This document shows, one piece after another, positions 1 through 9,960 of a stretch of DNA of 64,000 nucleotides. The stretch is from NCBI RefSeq assembly GCF_004331685.1, contig NZ_SJSM01000001.1:740994-804993 (forward strand), written 5' to 3'. The notes under the pieces were generated by a model. It did no database searches, was not told where the DNA came from, and was given only the letters and a program-made list of their open reading frames with translations. Each line of letters begins with the position of its first letter. Position 1 is the first letter of the stretch. The DNA is from Pedobacter hiemivivus (GTDB lineage Bacteria > Bacteroidota > Bacteroidia > Sphingobacteriales > Sphingobacteriaceae). The translations under genes were made by a program, and so were the position numbers.

Positions 1-2
1 CA

Positions 3-836
3 AAATATGATAGAGCAATCGCGCTGATGTACGATTTATCTGGCTTAAAAGCTTCGGGAGAAGACTGCTCGGCAATAATAGAAGACTGGAAACGCATGGT
101 AGATGAGCTGAAGATCACCAATCAGGCCGGTAAAAAAACGTATTTACATCACAATGGTAAACCTGTAGTTACCATATGGGGAGTGGGATTTCCTGACAGA
201 CCTTACAATATTAGAAATATAGGGTTAGAGCGATTGATCGATTTTCTTAAAAATGACCCGGTATATGGTGGCTGTGCCGTTATGCTTGGAGTTCCCACCT
301 CATGGAGAAACCTGAATGCAGATTGCATTAACGATCCATATCTACATGAACTTATAAAAAAAGGAGACCTGCTTTTGCCCTGGACTGTACAACGTTATAG
401 CGGACTATTGCATAATGATATGGAAAGACTGCGTGACAATACCGTTGACGATATTAAATGGTGTAAAGAAAATAAGATTGATTATGTGCCCTGCATTTAT
501 CCCGGATTTAGCTGGCATAATTTAAGTAAACAAGAATTTCCTGATGATGTAAAACCTGTAGGATCAATTCCAAGACAAGGTGGACGTTTCTTCTGGCAAC
601 AAATTGTAACGACCCTTAACGCGGGGGCGACGATGCTTTATGTGGCCATGTTTGATGAAGTTAACGAAGGTACGGCGATATTTAAAGGAAGCGATACCCC
701 TCCTCAAGGAAATTCTGTAGCATTCATCGATATGGATGGTAAACCTTCAGATCATTATTTATGGTTAACAGGCGAAGCAGCAAAAATTCTGCGTAATGAA
801 AAACCACTTTCCTTCAAAATACCAGAACGTCATTAA
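3..836 (+). CDS. GH71/99-like glycoside hydrolase, C-terminal part (5' end outside window)
   Basis: The reading frame is open to the window edge (KYDRAIAL precedes the first internal ATG at 27), and those residues match KYGRAISV in the paralog at 6904-8235, so the gene is cut by the window and 27 is not its start. The visible part covers most of a (beta/alpha)8-type domain with the segments HNGKPVVTIWGVGF, MLGVPTSWR, IYPGFSWHN and MFDEVNEGTAIFK. The FDExxEG segment resembles the glutamate pair region of GH99 endo-acting alpha-mannosidases. The family is usually annotated GH71/99-like; its substrate is not settled from sequence. It is followed by the susC/susD pair of PUL 1 and is probably a member of that locus. 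Confidence 0.85.
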   Translation, partial: KYDRAIALMYDLSGLKASGEDCSAIIEDWKRMVDELKITNQAGKKTYLHHNGKPVVTIWGVGFPDRPYNIRNIGLERLIDFLKNDPVYGGCAVMLGVPTSWRNLNADCINDPYLHELIKKGDLLLPWTVQRYSGLLHNDMERLRDNTVDDIKWCKENKIDYVPCIYPGFSWHNLSKQEFPDDVKPVGSIPRQGGRFFWQQIVTTLNAGATMLYVAMFDEVNEGTAIFKGSDTPPQGNSVAFIDMDGKPSDHYLWLTGEAAKILRNEKPLSFKIPERH

Positions 837-1131
837 CATTAGCCAACCATTTTAACCATACAAATAGATAAAATCAAAAAAAATCAAAAAAAACGGGCTT
901 AACAGCCATTTGGTAATATTTTATTAATTTTTTATTAGTCATCAACTCATTTAATTGCTAACAAATTATAAGTCGACCCTCTGATTACCCGATCATGATT
1001 GACCGCAATAACCAAATATTAAATTATGAACAATCATCAGTCTAATTCGCCATGACCATAAAAGGCAGCACAAACTCCATACCTATTCAGGTACAAAATC
1101 AACTAAAAACAAACCATATAAACTAAACAGT
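837..1131. promoter_or_regulatory. AT-rich intergenic leader upstream of PUL 1 susC
   Basis: This 295-base gap separates the GH71/99-like gene from susC. It is very AT-rich with A-tracts around 870-893. A TTTG at 909-912 could serve as a -33 element, but no TAnnTTTG lies at the expected distance. No convincing terminator or coding capacity is visible. The susC promoter presumably lies here by position. Confidence 0.4.
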
Positions 1132-4100
1132 ATGAAAAAAATTAAATACTTATTTACATTATTTTTTCTTTTTCCCCTCATTTTGCTTGCCCAGCAGCCT
1201 GTCAATATCAGCGGAAAAATAACTGATGTCAACAACATTGGCCTCCCAGGGGTAAGTATCAAGGTAAAAGGCACTACAGTAGGCACCTTTACTGACAGTA
1301 AGGGAAGTTTTTCCCTTAGCGTACCTAGTGCTGATGCTTACATCCAAATCTCTTATGTAGGCTATCTTTCGCAGGAACTACAGGTAAACGCCAAAAGAAA
1401 TTTTGCGATCACACTTCAGGAAAACAACAATACACTTAATGAGCTTATTGTAGTAGGTTACGGTACACAAAAGAAAGCGACAGTAACAGGTTCCATCGCT
1501 ACCCTAAACACGGAACAGATCACAGTAACGAAAAACGAGAACGTGGTCAATATGTTAACCGGAAAAATTCCTGGTGTACGTATATTACAAAAAACCAGTG
1601 AACCAGGTGGTTATGAAAACACATTTGACATCAGGGGCTTTGGTAGTCCGCTAATTGTTATTGATGGCATACCAAGAGGTAGTGGTGATTTTTCAAGGAT
1701 GGATCCAAATGAGATAGATAACATCTCTGTATTGAAAGATGCTGCTGCTGCAATTTATGGTGTAAGAGCGGCAAACGGAGTAATTTTAATTACGACTAAA
1801 AAAGGCAAGAAAGATGGCAAATATGACATCAATTATTCTGTTAACCAAGGATGGCAACAATTTTTAGGAATGCCGGAAGGTGTTGGTGCCGTTGATTATA
1901 TGTTGTTAACCAACGAAAAGAATAAAAGATCCTTTGCCAGTAATTTCCCTAATAACCAGGAATCCACCTTTTCTTATGGAGATATGCAACCCTGGCTGGA
2001 AGGCAAATACCCTTCGGCAGACTGGATAGGTGCGGCATTTAACACTACTTCGCCTCAAATTCAGCATAACATGAATGTAGATGGTGGTACAGAGAAAGCA
2101 AATTATTTCTTTAACCTGGGCTACATGAAACAGGATGGTCTTTTTAAAAGTGGTGATTTGGATTATAATCGCTACAATTTCCGCTCTAATGTAAACGTAA
2201 ATATCACCAGGCGCATCAGGGCACAGATATTAACCTCTGGACATATAGATCAAAAAAATCAACCTTTCCAGGATCTATGGACCATTTTTAAATATGCTTG
2301 GAGCCAGGTTCCTACTAACCAGATCTATGCAAATAACAATCCATTGTACCCTAATAAAATGCCGGACGATGCCAATCCTGTTTCCATTACTGATGCTGAC
2401 CAAGTAGGTTATAAAAAACGTACGCAAAAGAACTTTCAGGGACAGTTAACCTTAGAATACGACATACCAGGTATTGAAGGACTGAAGGCAAAAGGAATGT
2501 ACAATTATGGATACAACGCTGATGACAATACAGACCATAAAAGGGCTTATAAACTATATACCTATAATGCTGAGCAGGATACCTACGCACCTACCGTGGT
2601 AGGCTCTCCTGCTTACATCAACCGCTCTTATGCAAACAGTGTTTCAATACTTACTCAGCTCTCGTTAAATTACACTAAAACTTTTAATCAGGTACACAAC
2701 GTATCGGCTTTGGTATTACTTGAAGAAAGCCATTTCAAATCTGATAATTTTTATGCCCAACGAAATGTAACCATTCCTATAGATTATTTATTTGGTGGGG
2801 AAGACGACCAACAACTGGGATCAATGAATGTTAACGGATTACGTGAAGAAGCAACAAGGAGTTACATAGGAAGGTTAAATTATGACTATAAGGGCAAATA
2901 CCTGGCGGAATTCAGTTTCCGTAGGGATGGTTCCAATAAGTTCAAACCGGGAGCAGATCAATGGGGATTCTTTCCAGCAGGCTCTATCGGATGGCGAATC
3001 AGCGAAGAAACTTTCTTTAAAAATTTAGTCCCTACAGATATCCTGAGCAATTTAAAGATCAGGGCATCTTACGGTAGAACCGGTGATGATAGTGCAACTG
3101 CTTTTCAATACATTTCGGGCTTCAACTATCCAACGCTTAACCCTAATGACAACAGTGTGTGGGGTTACTTCTTCGATGGTAAATTCTATAATGGCGCAGC
3201 GGCACGGGCGCTTACTAATCCAGATCTTACCTGGTTCACTGCTGAAACTAAAAATATTGGACTGGACTTTAACATGTTTAATGGAAAACTGGATGGATCA
3301 GTTGATGTATTCAGAAGAGATATGAAAGGTCTATTAGCCCTTAGAGATGTACAAATACCTGGTACTGTTGGCATTGAGTTACCTCAGGAAAACCTAAATT
3401 CCAACAGAACTGAAGGCGTGGAGATCATTGTAAACTACAGGAATAAAATAGGTCAGTTCGGTTATAACATTGGGGGTAACTTTTCTACCACACGTACCAT
3501 GGACAGGGATGTTATTCAGGGGCTCGCTGGTAATGAATACAGCAACTGGAAATCATCAAGAACCAATCGCTACACGAGTATATGGTGGGGAAAAACCTAT
3601 GCAGGACAATTCACTAATTACGACCAGATTTTTAGTCACCCTATAAATACTGGTGGAGGAAATAACAACACTATTCCCGGAGATTATTACTACCAGGACT
3701 GGAATGAAGATGGTGTGATTAACGAGAAAGACGACCAGCCTATTGCTACTAAAGATATCCCATTGGTTAATTATGGTATTAACCTGGGTTTAAGCTACAA
3801 AAATTTCGATCTGAATGCTTTGTTTGCCGGTGCTACCAGTTTCTATGTACAATATGATGAGCAGTATGCGGAACCATTAATGTATGGAAGAAGTGCTTTA
3901 ACCAAGTTTCTTGACAGCTGGCATACCGTAAACCCAAATGATAATGTATTTGACCCTAATACCCAATGGGTTCCAGGAAACTATCCTGCAATGGGTTCGC
4001 CAATTGCAGAAGGAACCAAAGCGGTACAGGATGCCAGCTACCTAAGGTTAAAAACTTTAGAGTTAGGTTATTCTATTCCGGCACTTACGCTAGCCAAAGT

Positions 4101-4281
4101 GGGTATTAAAAAAATGAGGGTATATGCAAATGCTTATAACCTGTTAACTTTTACCAAACTTAAAGACAGCGATCCTGAACACCCTGGACAAATCCCTGAT
4201 GCGAGTTTCGATCATGGTGCACGTGGTTATAAATACCCTTTAAACAGAACATTTAACCTTGGAGCCAGTATTTCCTTTTAA
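1132..4281 (+). CDS. SusC/RagA-type TonB-dependent outer-membrane transporter (PUL 1)
   Basis: This 1049-residue protein begins with a signal peptide (MKKIKYLFTLFFLFPLILLAQ). A carboxypeptidase-regulatory-like beta-sandwich follows at about residues 24-95 (ISGKITDVNNIGLPGVSIKV). Next are a TonB-box/plug segment (LIVVGYGTQKKATVTGSI), the plug signature VLKDAAAAIYGVRAANGVI, and a long beta-barrel ending in an aromatic-type C-terminus (GASISF). It lacks an STN domain, so it is probably not wired to an anti-sigma factor. It would import oligosaccharides across the outer membrane with the SusD lipoprotein encoded 10 bases downstream. The enzymes downstream imply a substrate cleaved by GH71/99-like and GH43 enzymes. 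The assignment is secure; the ligand is unknown. Confidence 0.97.
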   Translation: MKKIKYLFTLFFLFPLILLAQQPVNISGKITDVNNIGLPGVSIKVKGTTVGTFTDSKGSFSLSVPSADAYIQISYVGYLSQELQVNAKRNFAITLQENNNTLNELIVVGYGTQKKATVTGSIATLNTEQITVTKNENVVNMLTGKIPGVRILQKTSEPGGYENTFDIRGFGSPLIVIDGIPRGSGDFSRMDPNEIDNISVLKDAAAAIYGVRAANGVILITTKKGKKDGKYDINYSVNQGWQQFLGMPEGVGAVDYMLLTNEKNKRSFASNFPNNQESTFSYGDMQPWLEGKYPSADWIGAAFNTTSPQIQHNMNVDGGTEKANYFFNLGYMKQDGLFKSGDLDYNRYNFRSNVNVNITRRIRAQILTSGHIDQKNQPFQDLWTIFKYAWSQVPTNQIYANNNPLYPNKMPDDANPVSITDADQVGYKKRTQKNFQGQLTLEYDIPGIEGLKAKGMYNYGYNADDNTDHKRAYKLYTYNAEQDTYAPTVVGSPAYINRSYANSVSILTQLSLNYTKTFNQVHNVSALVLLEESHFKSDNFYAQRNVTIPIDYLFGGEDDQQLGSMNVNGLREEATRSYIGRLNYDYKGKYLAEFSFRRDGSNKFKPGADQWGFFPAGSIGWRISEETFFKNLVPTDILSNLKIRASYGRTGDDSATAFQYISGFNYPTLNPNDNSVWGYFFDGKFYNGAAARALTNPDLTWFTAETKNIGLDFNMFNGKLDGSVDVFRRDMKGLLALRDVQIPGTVGIELPQENLNSNRTEGVEIIVNYRNKIGQFGYNIGGNFSTTRTMDRDVIQGLAGNEYSNWKSSRTNRYTSIWWGKTYAGQFTNYDQIFSHPINTGGGNNNTIPGDYYYQDWNEDGVINEKDDQPIATKDIPLVNYGINLGLSYKNFDLNALFAGATSFYVQYDEQYAEPLMYGRSALTKFLDSWHTVNPNDNVFDPNTQWVPGNYPAMGSPIAEGTKAVQDASYLRLKTLELGYSIPALTLAKVGIKKMRVYANAYNLLTFTKLKDSDPEHPGQIPDASFDHGARGYKYPLNRTFNLGASISF

Positions 4282-4291
4282 ATTATTAAAG

Positions 4292-6136
4292 ATGAAAAGA
4301 TATAAATTAATAATAGCTGTATTAGCAGGGATATTGGTTTCCTGCCAGAAGTTAGATATAAAGCCAACAAATGTTGTAACCGAAGACGTGGTGTTTGGAG
4401 GAGAGGCTGGTATAGATGTATACATGGCTAATATTTACCGTAAGCTGCCGATTGAAGATTTTAGATACAGACCAGGAGGAGAAGGCAGAGGTGGCATGAA
4501 CCTACACCACGAATGGCAGAATTTCTTTCATGCAGGCGCAACCGTTGGAGAAATGGTAGGCCCTTTTGGAGGAATGGATATTGGCGGTGGTTTTGGCTAC
4601 TGGCCGTATGATGACATCAGAGCAGTAAATTATGTGATAGAAAACCTGCCTAAGTACCCAGCTAACTTTACAGGAGCTCGGGTTAACGAATTACTTGGCG
4701 AGGCTTATTTTTGCAGGGCTTTCTTTTATTTCTCTTTGGTTAAACGTTATGGTGGTGTACCTATCGTTTCTACAGTACAAAACTATCCGCAGCAAAGTGT
4801 AGAAGAATTACAGGTACACCGTAACAAAGAAGAAGAGGTGTGGACATTCATAGGCGAAGATCTAGATAAGGCTTACGAGATGATGGTTGCTTCTAGTCCG
4901 AGGGGAAGAGCAAATAAATATGTTGCACTGGCATTAAAATCAAGAGCGATGTTATATGCAGGATCAATTGCAAAATACGGATCTACAAATTTTGTAGACG
5001 GAGAAGCAAGATCTGCTGGCTTGGTGGGTATCCCTGCAGACAAAGCGAATTCTTTTTTCCAGAAAGCATGGGATGCTGCAAAATTATTTGAAGGAACAAA
5101 ATACAAATTGTATAATAAAACTCCGGCAGACAAGGTAAAGAACTACGTTGATGTATTCCTTGATCCATCTAGTGAAGAGAACATCCTGGTAAGGGATTAT
5201 TCTATGACCACAAAAACAGCGCATAGCTGGGATGCTACTTTCTCTCCGGGATACATGACAGTAGGTCCAGAATCAAGAGCCTACCCTACCCTTGAATTTG
5301 TAGAACGATGGGGAAAACTACCTGTACTTGATGGAACAGATCATCCTATCAAATTTAATAACCTTGCAGATTTAATGAATAACAGTAACCTGGAACCACG
5401 TTTACTAGCTACAGTTTATTTCCCGGGAGCTACATTGAGAGGAAAAACTTTCGATACACAAAGAGGACTATACGAAACTATGTTTACCGGAACAGTTACC
5501 CAGGAAGTTGCGAAAACTCTTGAATCAAGAGCTAGTATTACTACCTCTGACCCCAACACCTTACATAACGGTAGAAGAATTATAGGTGAAGCAGGCATGA
5601 AACGCCCTGGTGCTTCTGATAATGCTACCCGTACCGGATTTTTTGTAAGAAAATACATAGACTATAACAAAGCACAACCGGCTACAGGTCTATTCCAAAG
5701 TGAACAAGCCTGGATAGAATTCCGTTATGCTGAAGTACTGTTAAACAGGGCAGAAGCTGCTGCAGAATTGAATAACCCGGATGATGCACTTACTTGCTTG
5801 AACCTATTGAGAGAAAGAGCTGGTGGCCCTCAGTTGTCCTTAGCCGCTGTAAATGTAAATGAAGTTCGTAATGAAAGGTGTAAAGAACTCGCATTTGAAA
5901 ATCATTATTACTGGGATTTAAAGAGATGGAGAATTTCGGATGTATTGTTAAATAATGCAAAATTCACAGGTCTAATGCCATATTATGTGATTAGTGAGAA
6001 TAAATATATTTTCATGGCGGAGCGTGAGACCTTTGATCGCAATTACAATTTCGAAAAGAAATATTACTACGAGCCAATTCCTGGAGGTGAACTCGGTAAA
6101 AATCCAAATCTATATCCTAATAACCCTAATTATTAA
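4292..6136 (+). CDS. SusD/RagB-type surface glycan-binding lipoprotein (PUL 1)
   Basis: The ATG at 4292 is chosen because it opens a lipoprotein signal peptide (MKRYKLIIAVLAGILVSCQK) with the lipobox cysteine at residue 16; an in-frame TTG at 4259 lies inside the susC coding end. The 614-residue protein has SusD features: tetratricopeptide-like helices with GEAYFCRAFFYFSLVKRYGGVPIV, the RYAEVLLNRAEAAAELN segment, NERCKELAFENHYYWDLKRW, and a C-terminus of the form YYYEPIPGGELGKNPNLYPN. It should sit on top of the preceding SusC barrel and capture the glycan at the cell surface. It follows susC by 10 bases, so the two are co-transcribed. Confidence 0.96.
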   Translation: MKRYKLIIAVLAGILVSCQKLDIKPTNVVTEDVVFGGEAGIDVYMANIYRKLPIEDFRYRPGGEGRGGMNLHHEWQNFFHAGATVGEMVGPFGGMDIGGGFGYWPYDDIRAVNYVIENLPKYPANFTGARVNELLGEAYFCRAFFYFSLVKRYGGVPIVSTVQNYPQQSVEELQVHRNKEEEVWTFIGEDLDKAYEMMVASSPRGRANKYVALALKSRAMLYAGSIAKYGSTNFVDGEARSAGLVGIPADKANSFFQKAWDAAKLFEGTKYKLYNKTPADKVKNYVDVFLDPSSEENILVRDYSMTTKTAHSWDATFSPGYMTVGPESRAYPTLEFVERWGKLPVLDGTDHPIKFNNLADLMNNSNLEPRLLATVYFPGATLRGKTFDTQRGLYETMFTGTVTQEVAKTLESRASITTSDPNTLHNGRRIIGEAGMKRPGASDNATRTGFFVRKYIDYNKAQPATGLFQSEQAWIEFRYAEVLLNRAEAAAELNNPDDALTCLNLLRERAGGPQLSLAAVNVNEVRNERCKELAFENHYYWDLKRWRISDVLLNNAKFTGLMPYYVISENKYIFMAERETFDRNYNFEKKYYYEPIPGGELGKNPNLYPNNPNY

Positions 6137-6155
6137 TAAGATAAAATATACAATT

Positions 6156-6869
6156 ATGAAGAAGTTGATGAGCAGAATCTTGTTAGGAGTAGGTTTACTG
6201 GCAAGCGCTGCATGTACAAAAATAGATAATTACGATGGGCCTAACGCCTCTTTTGAAGGCCGGTTAATTGATGCCGTTACTGGCCAAAATTTCCAGACCG
6301 CTACAGGGAATATTCAGGTAAGGTTGTTCCAGGTGAGCTGGAGCGCTACACCGGCACCGCAGGAAATACCCAGTAAAATGGATGGTACGTTTAAAGATTC
6401 CAAACTATTTGCCGGAAAGTACAAGGTGATTCCGGTTGGAGGTGCATTCTGGCCGGTACTGGATACTGCAACAGTAAATATAGGCTCGGCTAGTAAGCAT
6501 GACTTTGAGCTTACCCCCTACCTGGTGATCAAAAATTTCACTTACGTGATAGAGAACAAAACCCTGAAATTGAATTTTGATATAGACGCTCCTATTGGAG
6601 CAGGCTTGCCAACGATTATAGAAGCACAACCTTATGTAAACACCACCAAAATGGTTGGTCCGGGGGCTTCTATCTTTAACTATTCTGATGCACTAAAGCT
6701 AGTGATTAACAAAGACTGGTTAAACATGGATCCCGCCACTAAATCTATAGAATTCACTATTCCGGACCTCACTCCGGGAAGAACATTCTATGTAAGAGTT
6801 GGCGTGCGTTTAAACGACAGCTTTAAGAGCTCAAATTTATCGCAAATTGTAGAAGTAAAAGTTCCCTGA
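6156..6869 (+). CDS. DUF3823-family lipoprotein of PUL 1
   Basis: The start at 6156 gives a lipoprotein signal (MKKLMSRILLGVGLLASAACTK) just 19 bases after the susD stop; a longer in-frame reading begins inside susD and is unlikely. The 237-residue product carries a CNA-B/transthyretin-like sandwich at residues ~30-110 (YDGPNASFEGRLIDAVTGQ) and a second beta-rich half. This matches DUF3823, a family commonly encoded directly after susC/susD. By position it is probably an accessory surface glycan-binding or SusCD-associated protein. No catalytic residues are recognisable. Confidence 0.85.
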   Translation: MKKLMSRILLGVGLLASAACTKIDNYDGPNASFEGRLIDAVTGQNFQTATGNIQVRLFQVSWSATPAPQEIPSKMDGTFKDSKLFAGKYKVIPVGGAFWPVLDTATVNIGSASKHDFELTPYLVIKNFTYVIENKTLKLNFDIDAPIGAGLPTIIEAQPYVNTTKMVGPGASIFNYSDALKLVINKDWLNMDPATKSIEFTIPDLTPGRTFYVRVGVRLNDSFKSSNLSQIVEVKVP

Positions 6870-6903
6870 TTTAACAATAAGGTAGATCATTAAAGAAATA
6901 ACA

Positions 6904-8235
6904 ATGAAAAAAATAAAATATCTGTTCCTTTTTCTAATGATAATTGGTTCAGTTATCGCCTGTTCCAAGAAGAGTGAAAAGCCAGTGGATCCACCACCTG
7001 TTGACCCGGTAGCAGACGAGAAAAAAACAGGCTATGATACCTCAGGATTATTGTACCCTTCTTATACAGGATTGGTAATGGCCGGTTACCAGGGATGGTT
7101 TGCTGCCCAGGGAGATGGATCTAACCGAGGTTGGTACCACTATCAGGGGCCCAACAACACATTCGCTCCAGGAATCACCAACGTTGATTTCTGGCCGGAT
7201 ATGGCTGAATACTCCAAAACCTATAAATCCCCTTTCAAATTTGCCAACGGATCTGATGCTTATCTGTATAGTCCGTACGACGAGGAAAGTGTAGATCTTC
7301 ACTTTAAATGGATGAAAGATTACGGTATAGATGGTGTACACATGCAACGCTTTGTTGGAGAAATAAAATCTTCTAATGCATCTGGAAAAAGGCACTTTAA
7401 TAAAGTGCTTACCAATGCTTTAAAGGCAGCAAAAAAATATGGCAGGGCCATTAGTGTAATGTATGATTTGAGTGGATGCTCCAGTGCCGATGTAGCCTAC
7501 TTAGAGCAGGACTGGAATGAACTGGTCACTATTTTTAAGCTTTATGATAAAGTAGAGAACCCCACTTATTTGTGGCACAATAAAAAACCACTAATGACCA
7601 TTTGGGGAGTTGGATTTAATGACAACAGAAATTACACCATTGCAAACGTAAATGCCTTGGTTGATAAGTTAAAATCGGGCGAAAAAAGGGTCTCGATTAT
7701 GTTAGGTGTTCCTTATTACTGGAGATCTTTTGGATCAGATACAGAAAATACTCCTGCATTGCACCAACTGATAAAGAAAGCGGATATCATTATGCCTTGG
7801 GCAGTGGGCAGATACGGTATGGATAATTACAATCCAAACAACCTTAGACAGGATATGCAATGGTGTAACACCAATAACGTAGACTATGTTCCATTGGTGT
7901 TTCCTGGTTTTAGCTGGGGCAATATGCACAAGGATCCCACGCTTTATAACTCCATACCAAGAAGAAAGGGCGACTTTTTATGGACACAGGTAGCGGGTGC
8001 CGTACAATTCGGCGCAAAATCCCTGTATGTGGCTATGTTCGATGAAATTGATGAAGGAACTGCAATTTTTAAATGTGCAAGAGAATCTGAAACTCCATTA
8101 AATGGAGACCTGAGATTTATGGGCATCGAAAACGATTTGCCTTCTGATTATTACTTATGGTTAACAGGTCAGGCCGCCAAATGGGTTCATGGACAGCCAG
8201 GTTATAATTATCAGAAACCAGCAAGAACCCCATAA
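6904..8235 (+). CDS. GH71/99-like glycoside hydrolase lipoprotein (second paralog)
   Basis: This 443-residue protein has a lipoprotein signal with cysteine at about residue 20 (IIGSVIACSKKSEKP) and then a Pro-rich linker. The enzyme domain starts near residue 50 with MAGYQGWFAAQGDGSNRGWYHY. Family segments seen are YGIDGVHMQRFVGE, KYGRAISVMYDLSG, TIWGVGFND, MLGVPYYWR, VFPGFSWGN and MFDEIDEGTAIFK. The FDExxEG motif is the likely acidic centre by analogy with GH99. It is close in sequence to the truncated protein at 3-836 and more distant from that at 11034-12305. It follows the DUF3823 gene by 34 bases. A surface lipoprotein location fits initial cleavage of the polymer. Confidence 0.88.
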   Translation: MKKIKYLFLFLMIIGSVIACSKKSEKPVDPPPVDPVADEKKTGYDTSGLLYPSYTGLVMAGYQGWFAAQGDGSNRGWYHYQGPNNTFAPGITNVDFWPDMAEYSKTYKSPFKFANGSDAYLYSPYDEESVDLHFKWMKDYGIDGVHMQRFVGEIKSSNASGKRHFNKVLTNALKAAKKYGRAISVMYDLSGCSSADVAYLEQDWNELVTIFKLYDKVENPTYLWHNKKPLMTIWGVGFNDNRNYTIANVNALVDKLKSGEKRVSIMLGVPYYWRSFGSDTENTPALHQLIKKADIIMPWAVGRYGMDNYNPNNLRQDMQWCNTNNVDYVPLVFPGFSWGNMHKDPTLYNSIPRRKGDFLWTQVAGAVQFGAKSLYVAMFDEIDEGTAIFKCARESETPLNGDLRFMGIENDLPSDYYLWLTGQAAKWVHGQPGYNYQKPARTP

Positions 8236-8310
8236 ACAACCCATAAAATTTAGTAAAGATTTAATAGAGTTTAACAATAGACCAAATCAACAAACTTAAA
8301 CCTAAAAGAA

Positions 8311-9936
8311 ATGAAACTAGTAAAAATAATGATGGCATGCTTCATTTTTACACTGGCACTTACATTTGCCAGCTGTAAAAAAGAAGAATATAGTTCCAGA
8401 GACACTAGTGGTATAGTACCAGAGCCGGTAATACCAGAACCGGTAGATCCGACTTTAGTCCTTTTGGATAATGCTGATAAGCTTGACGAATGGGAGGTTT
8501 CAGGAGGAACAGGTGTAATAGAAACCGTAACTAAAAAAGAAGGTGAAGGCGCTGTTGGAGGAAAATTTAAGGTAGGCGACGATTATCTACACTTTATAAA
8601 AAGATTAAGTACTCCCGTAAATAGTAAGCTTACAGCAGACAAAGCACAGCTATCCTTCTGGTTATATGTGGAGAAACCACTCTCCATTAAGGAAGGGCAA
8701 ATTGAAATCACCAGTTCAGGACAATCTGACCAACAGGAATTTCATTGGGATGTACCAGGACTAGGGCTTAAACCAGGATGGAATGAGGTAAAACTAAAAA
8801 TTAGTAATGCCACTGCAGATGGCGGTGGAGCCGATTTGAGTACGATCAAGTGGTTCCGGATGTACATCATCACAACTGCCAAAGCAACTGAAGAAAACAA
8901 GGTTATTATTGACTATGTTAGATTATCCGAAGCTCCACCTGAAGGCCCATCTTTATATCTTGACAATTGCGATAACCTAACCGGATGGGAAGTTTCCGGA
9001 GGGACAGGAGTTATAGATGTCACAAAGAAAAAAGAAGGAACGGGTTCAATCTTTGGTAAAACACATCCTGATGCTGGATATCTACACTTTAAAAAGAAAT
9101 TCAACACACCAGTGGATACTAAATTAACAAAGCTAACGGGGCAGTTATCTTTCTGGTTGTATATCAGTAAAGCAGCCACGCTTAATGGCCAAATAGAAAT
9201 TTCCAGTTCAGGAGATGCAGATCAACAAGAATACAATTGGGACCCTGTATCTATTAAAAACTTAAAACCTGGAGCATGGAATGAAGTAAAATTAAATATC
9301 AGGGATGCTGCAATAACTAATGGGCCTGTAAACCTTGCTGCGATTAATTATTTCCGCATGTTTTTACAAACAGGAGAAGATGGGATTGATATTGGTATAG
9401 ATGGTATTAAATTTAACGGAATTCCTCTTCCTGATGCTGTTTTTCTCGATAACGCAGACTTAAAAGATGGTTGGCAGACTGTTGGAGAACCTGTGATTGA
9501 GGCCACTAATCCTAAACCTAAGGAAGGTGCCGGATTCTTAAAAAATACGATCAAAAAAGGTGATGACTTTATGCAGTTCATCAAGGATACAACTGTACCA
9601 GTAAATTCAGGTGTTACTGAAGCTAACGGGCAATTCAAATTCTGGTGGTACATTTCTGATGTATCGGCACTTAAAGCAGATGGCTCAATTGAGATCACAA
9701 GCTCAGGCAAATCTGATGAAAAAGAATCCGCCTGGGACATTACGCCATTACTGCCATCGTTAAAGAATGGATGGAATGAGATTACACTCGATTTGGATAA
9801 ATCTAATAAGTCAGGAGATGGCGGAGCAGATTATAAAGCCATAAACCACTTCCGTATCTTCTTCTTCACAAAAGATAAAACCCATGAAGATGTCCTTACC
9901 GGAATAGATGACCTTAAATTTGTGATGAAACCTTAG
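8311..9936 (+). CDS. Surface lipoprotein with three tandem ~165-residue beta-rich domains (putative glycan-binding)
   Basis: This 541-residue protein has a lipoprotein signal with cysteine at residue 22 (LALTFASCKKEE) and a Pro/Val linker (residues 34-48). Three diverged copies of one domain follow, at about residues 50-212, 213-373 and 374-541. Each opens with LDNxDxLxxW, continues through (G)DDYLHFIK-like and FWLYxxK-like segments, an (I)EI(T/S)SSGxxDxxE segment, GxWNEVxL and a FRMxx strand, and ends in a DxI/VxF strand. The regular beta pattern and conserved tryptophans suggest a jelly-roll carbohydrate-binding fold. I do not recognise the domain as a named family. Its position in the PUL suggests a surface glycan-binding protein. 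A terminator follows the stop codon. Confidence 0.75.
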   Translation: MKLVKIMMACFIFTLALTFASCKKEEYSSRDTSGIVPEPVIPEPVDPTLVLLDNADKLDEWEVSGGTGVIETVTKKEGEGAVGGKFKVGDDYLHFIKRLSTPVNSKLTADKAQLSFWLYVEKPLSIKEGQIEITSSGQSDQQEFHWDVPGLGLKPGWNEVKLKISNATADGGGADLSTIKWFRMYIITTAKATEENKVIIDYVRLSEAPPEGPSLYLDNCDNLTGWEVSGGTGVIDVTKKKEGTGSIFGKTHPDAGYLHFKKKFNTPVDTKLTKLTGQLSFWLYISKAATLNGQIEISSSGDADQQEYNWDPVSIKNLKPGAWNEVKLNIRDAAITNGPVNLAAINYFRMFLQTGEDGIDIGIDGIKFNGIPLPDAVFLDNADLKDGWQTVGEPVIEATNPKPKEGAGFLKNTIKKGDDFMQFIKDTTVPVNSGVTEANGQFKFWWYISDVSALKADGSIEITSSGKSDEKESAWDITPLLPSLKNGWNEITLDLDKSNKSGDGGADYKAINHFRIFFFTKDKTHEDVLTGIDDLKFVMKP

Positions 9937-9960
9937 TACCATTTTTTTTAAACCATTAAA

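Noticed and set aside
7048..7395. 115-codon open frame on the minus strand
   Set aside because: It lies inside the GH71/99-like gene on the opposite strand and has no signal peptide or domain.
9348..9740. 130-codon open frame on the minus strand
   Set aside because: It is antisense to the third repeat of the lipoprotein; the conserved repeats on the + strand account for the sequence.
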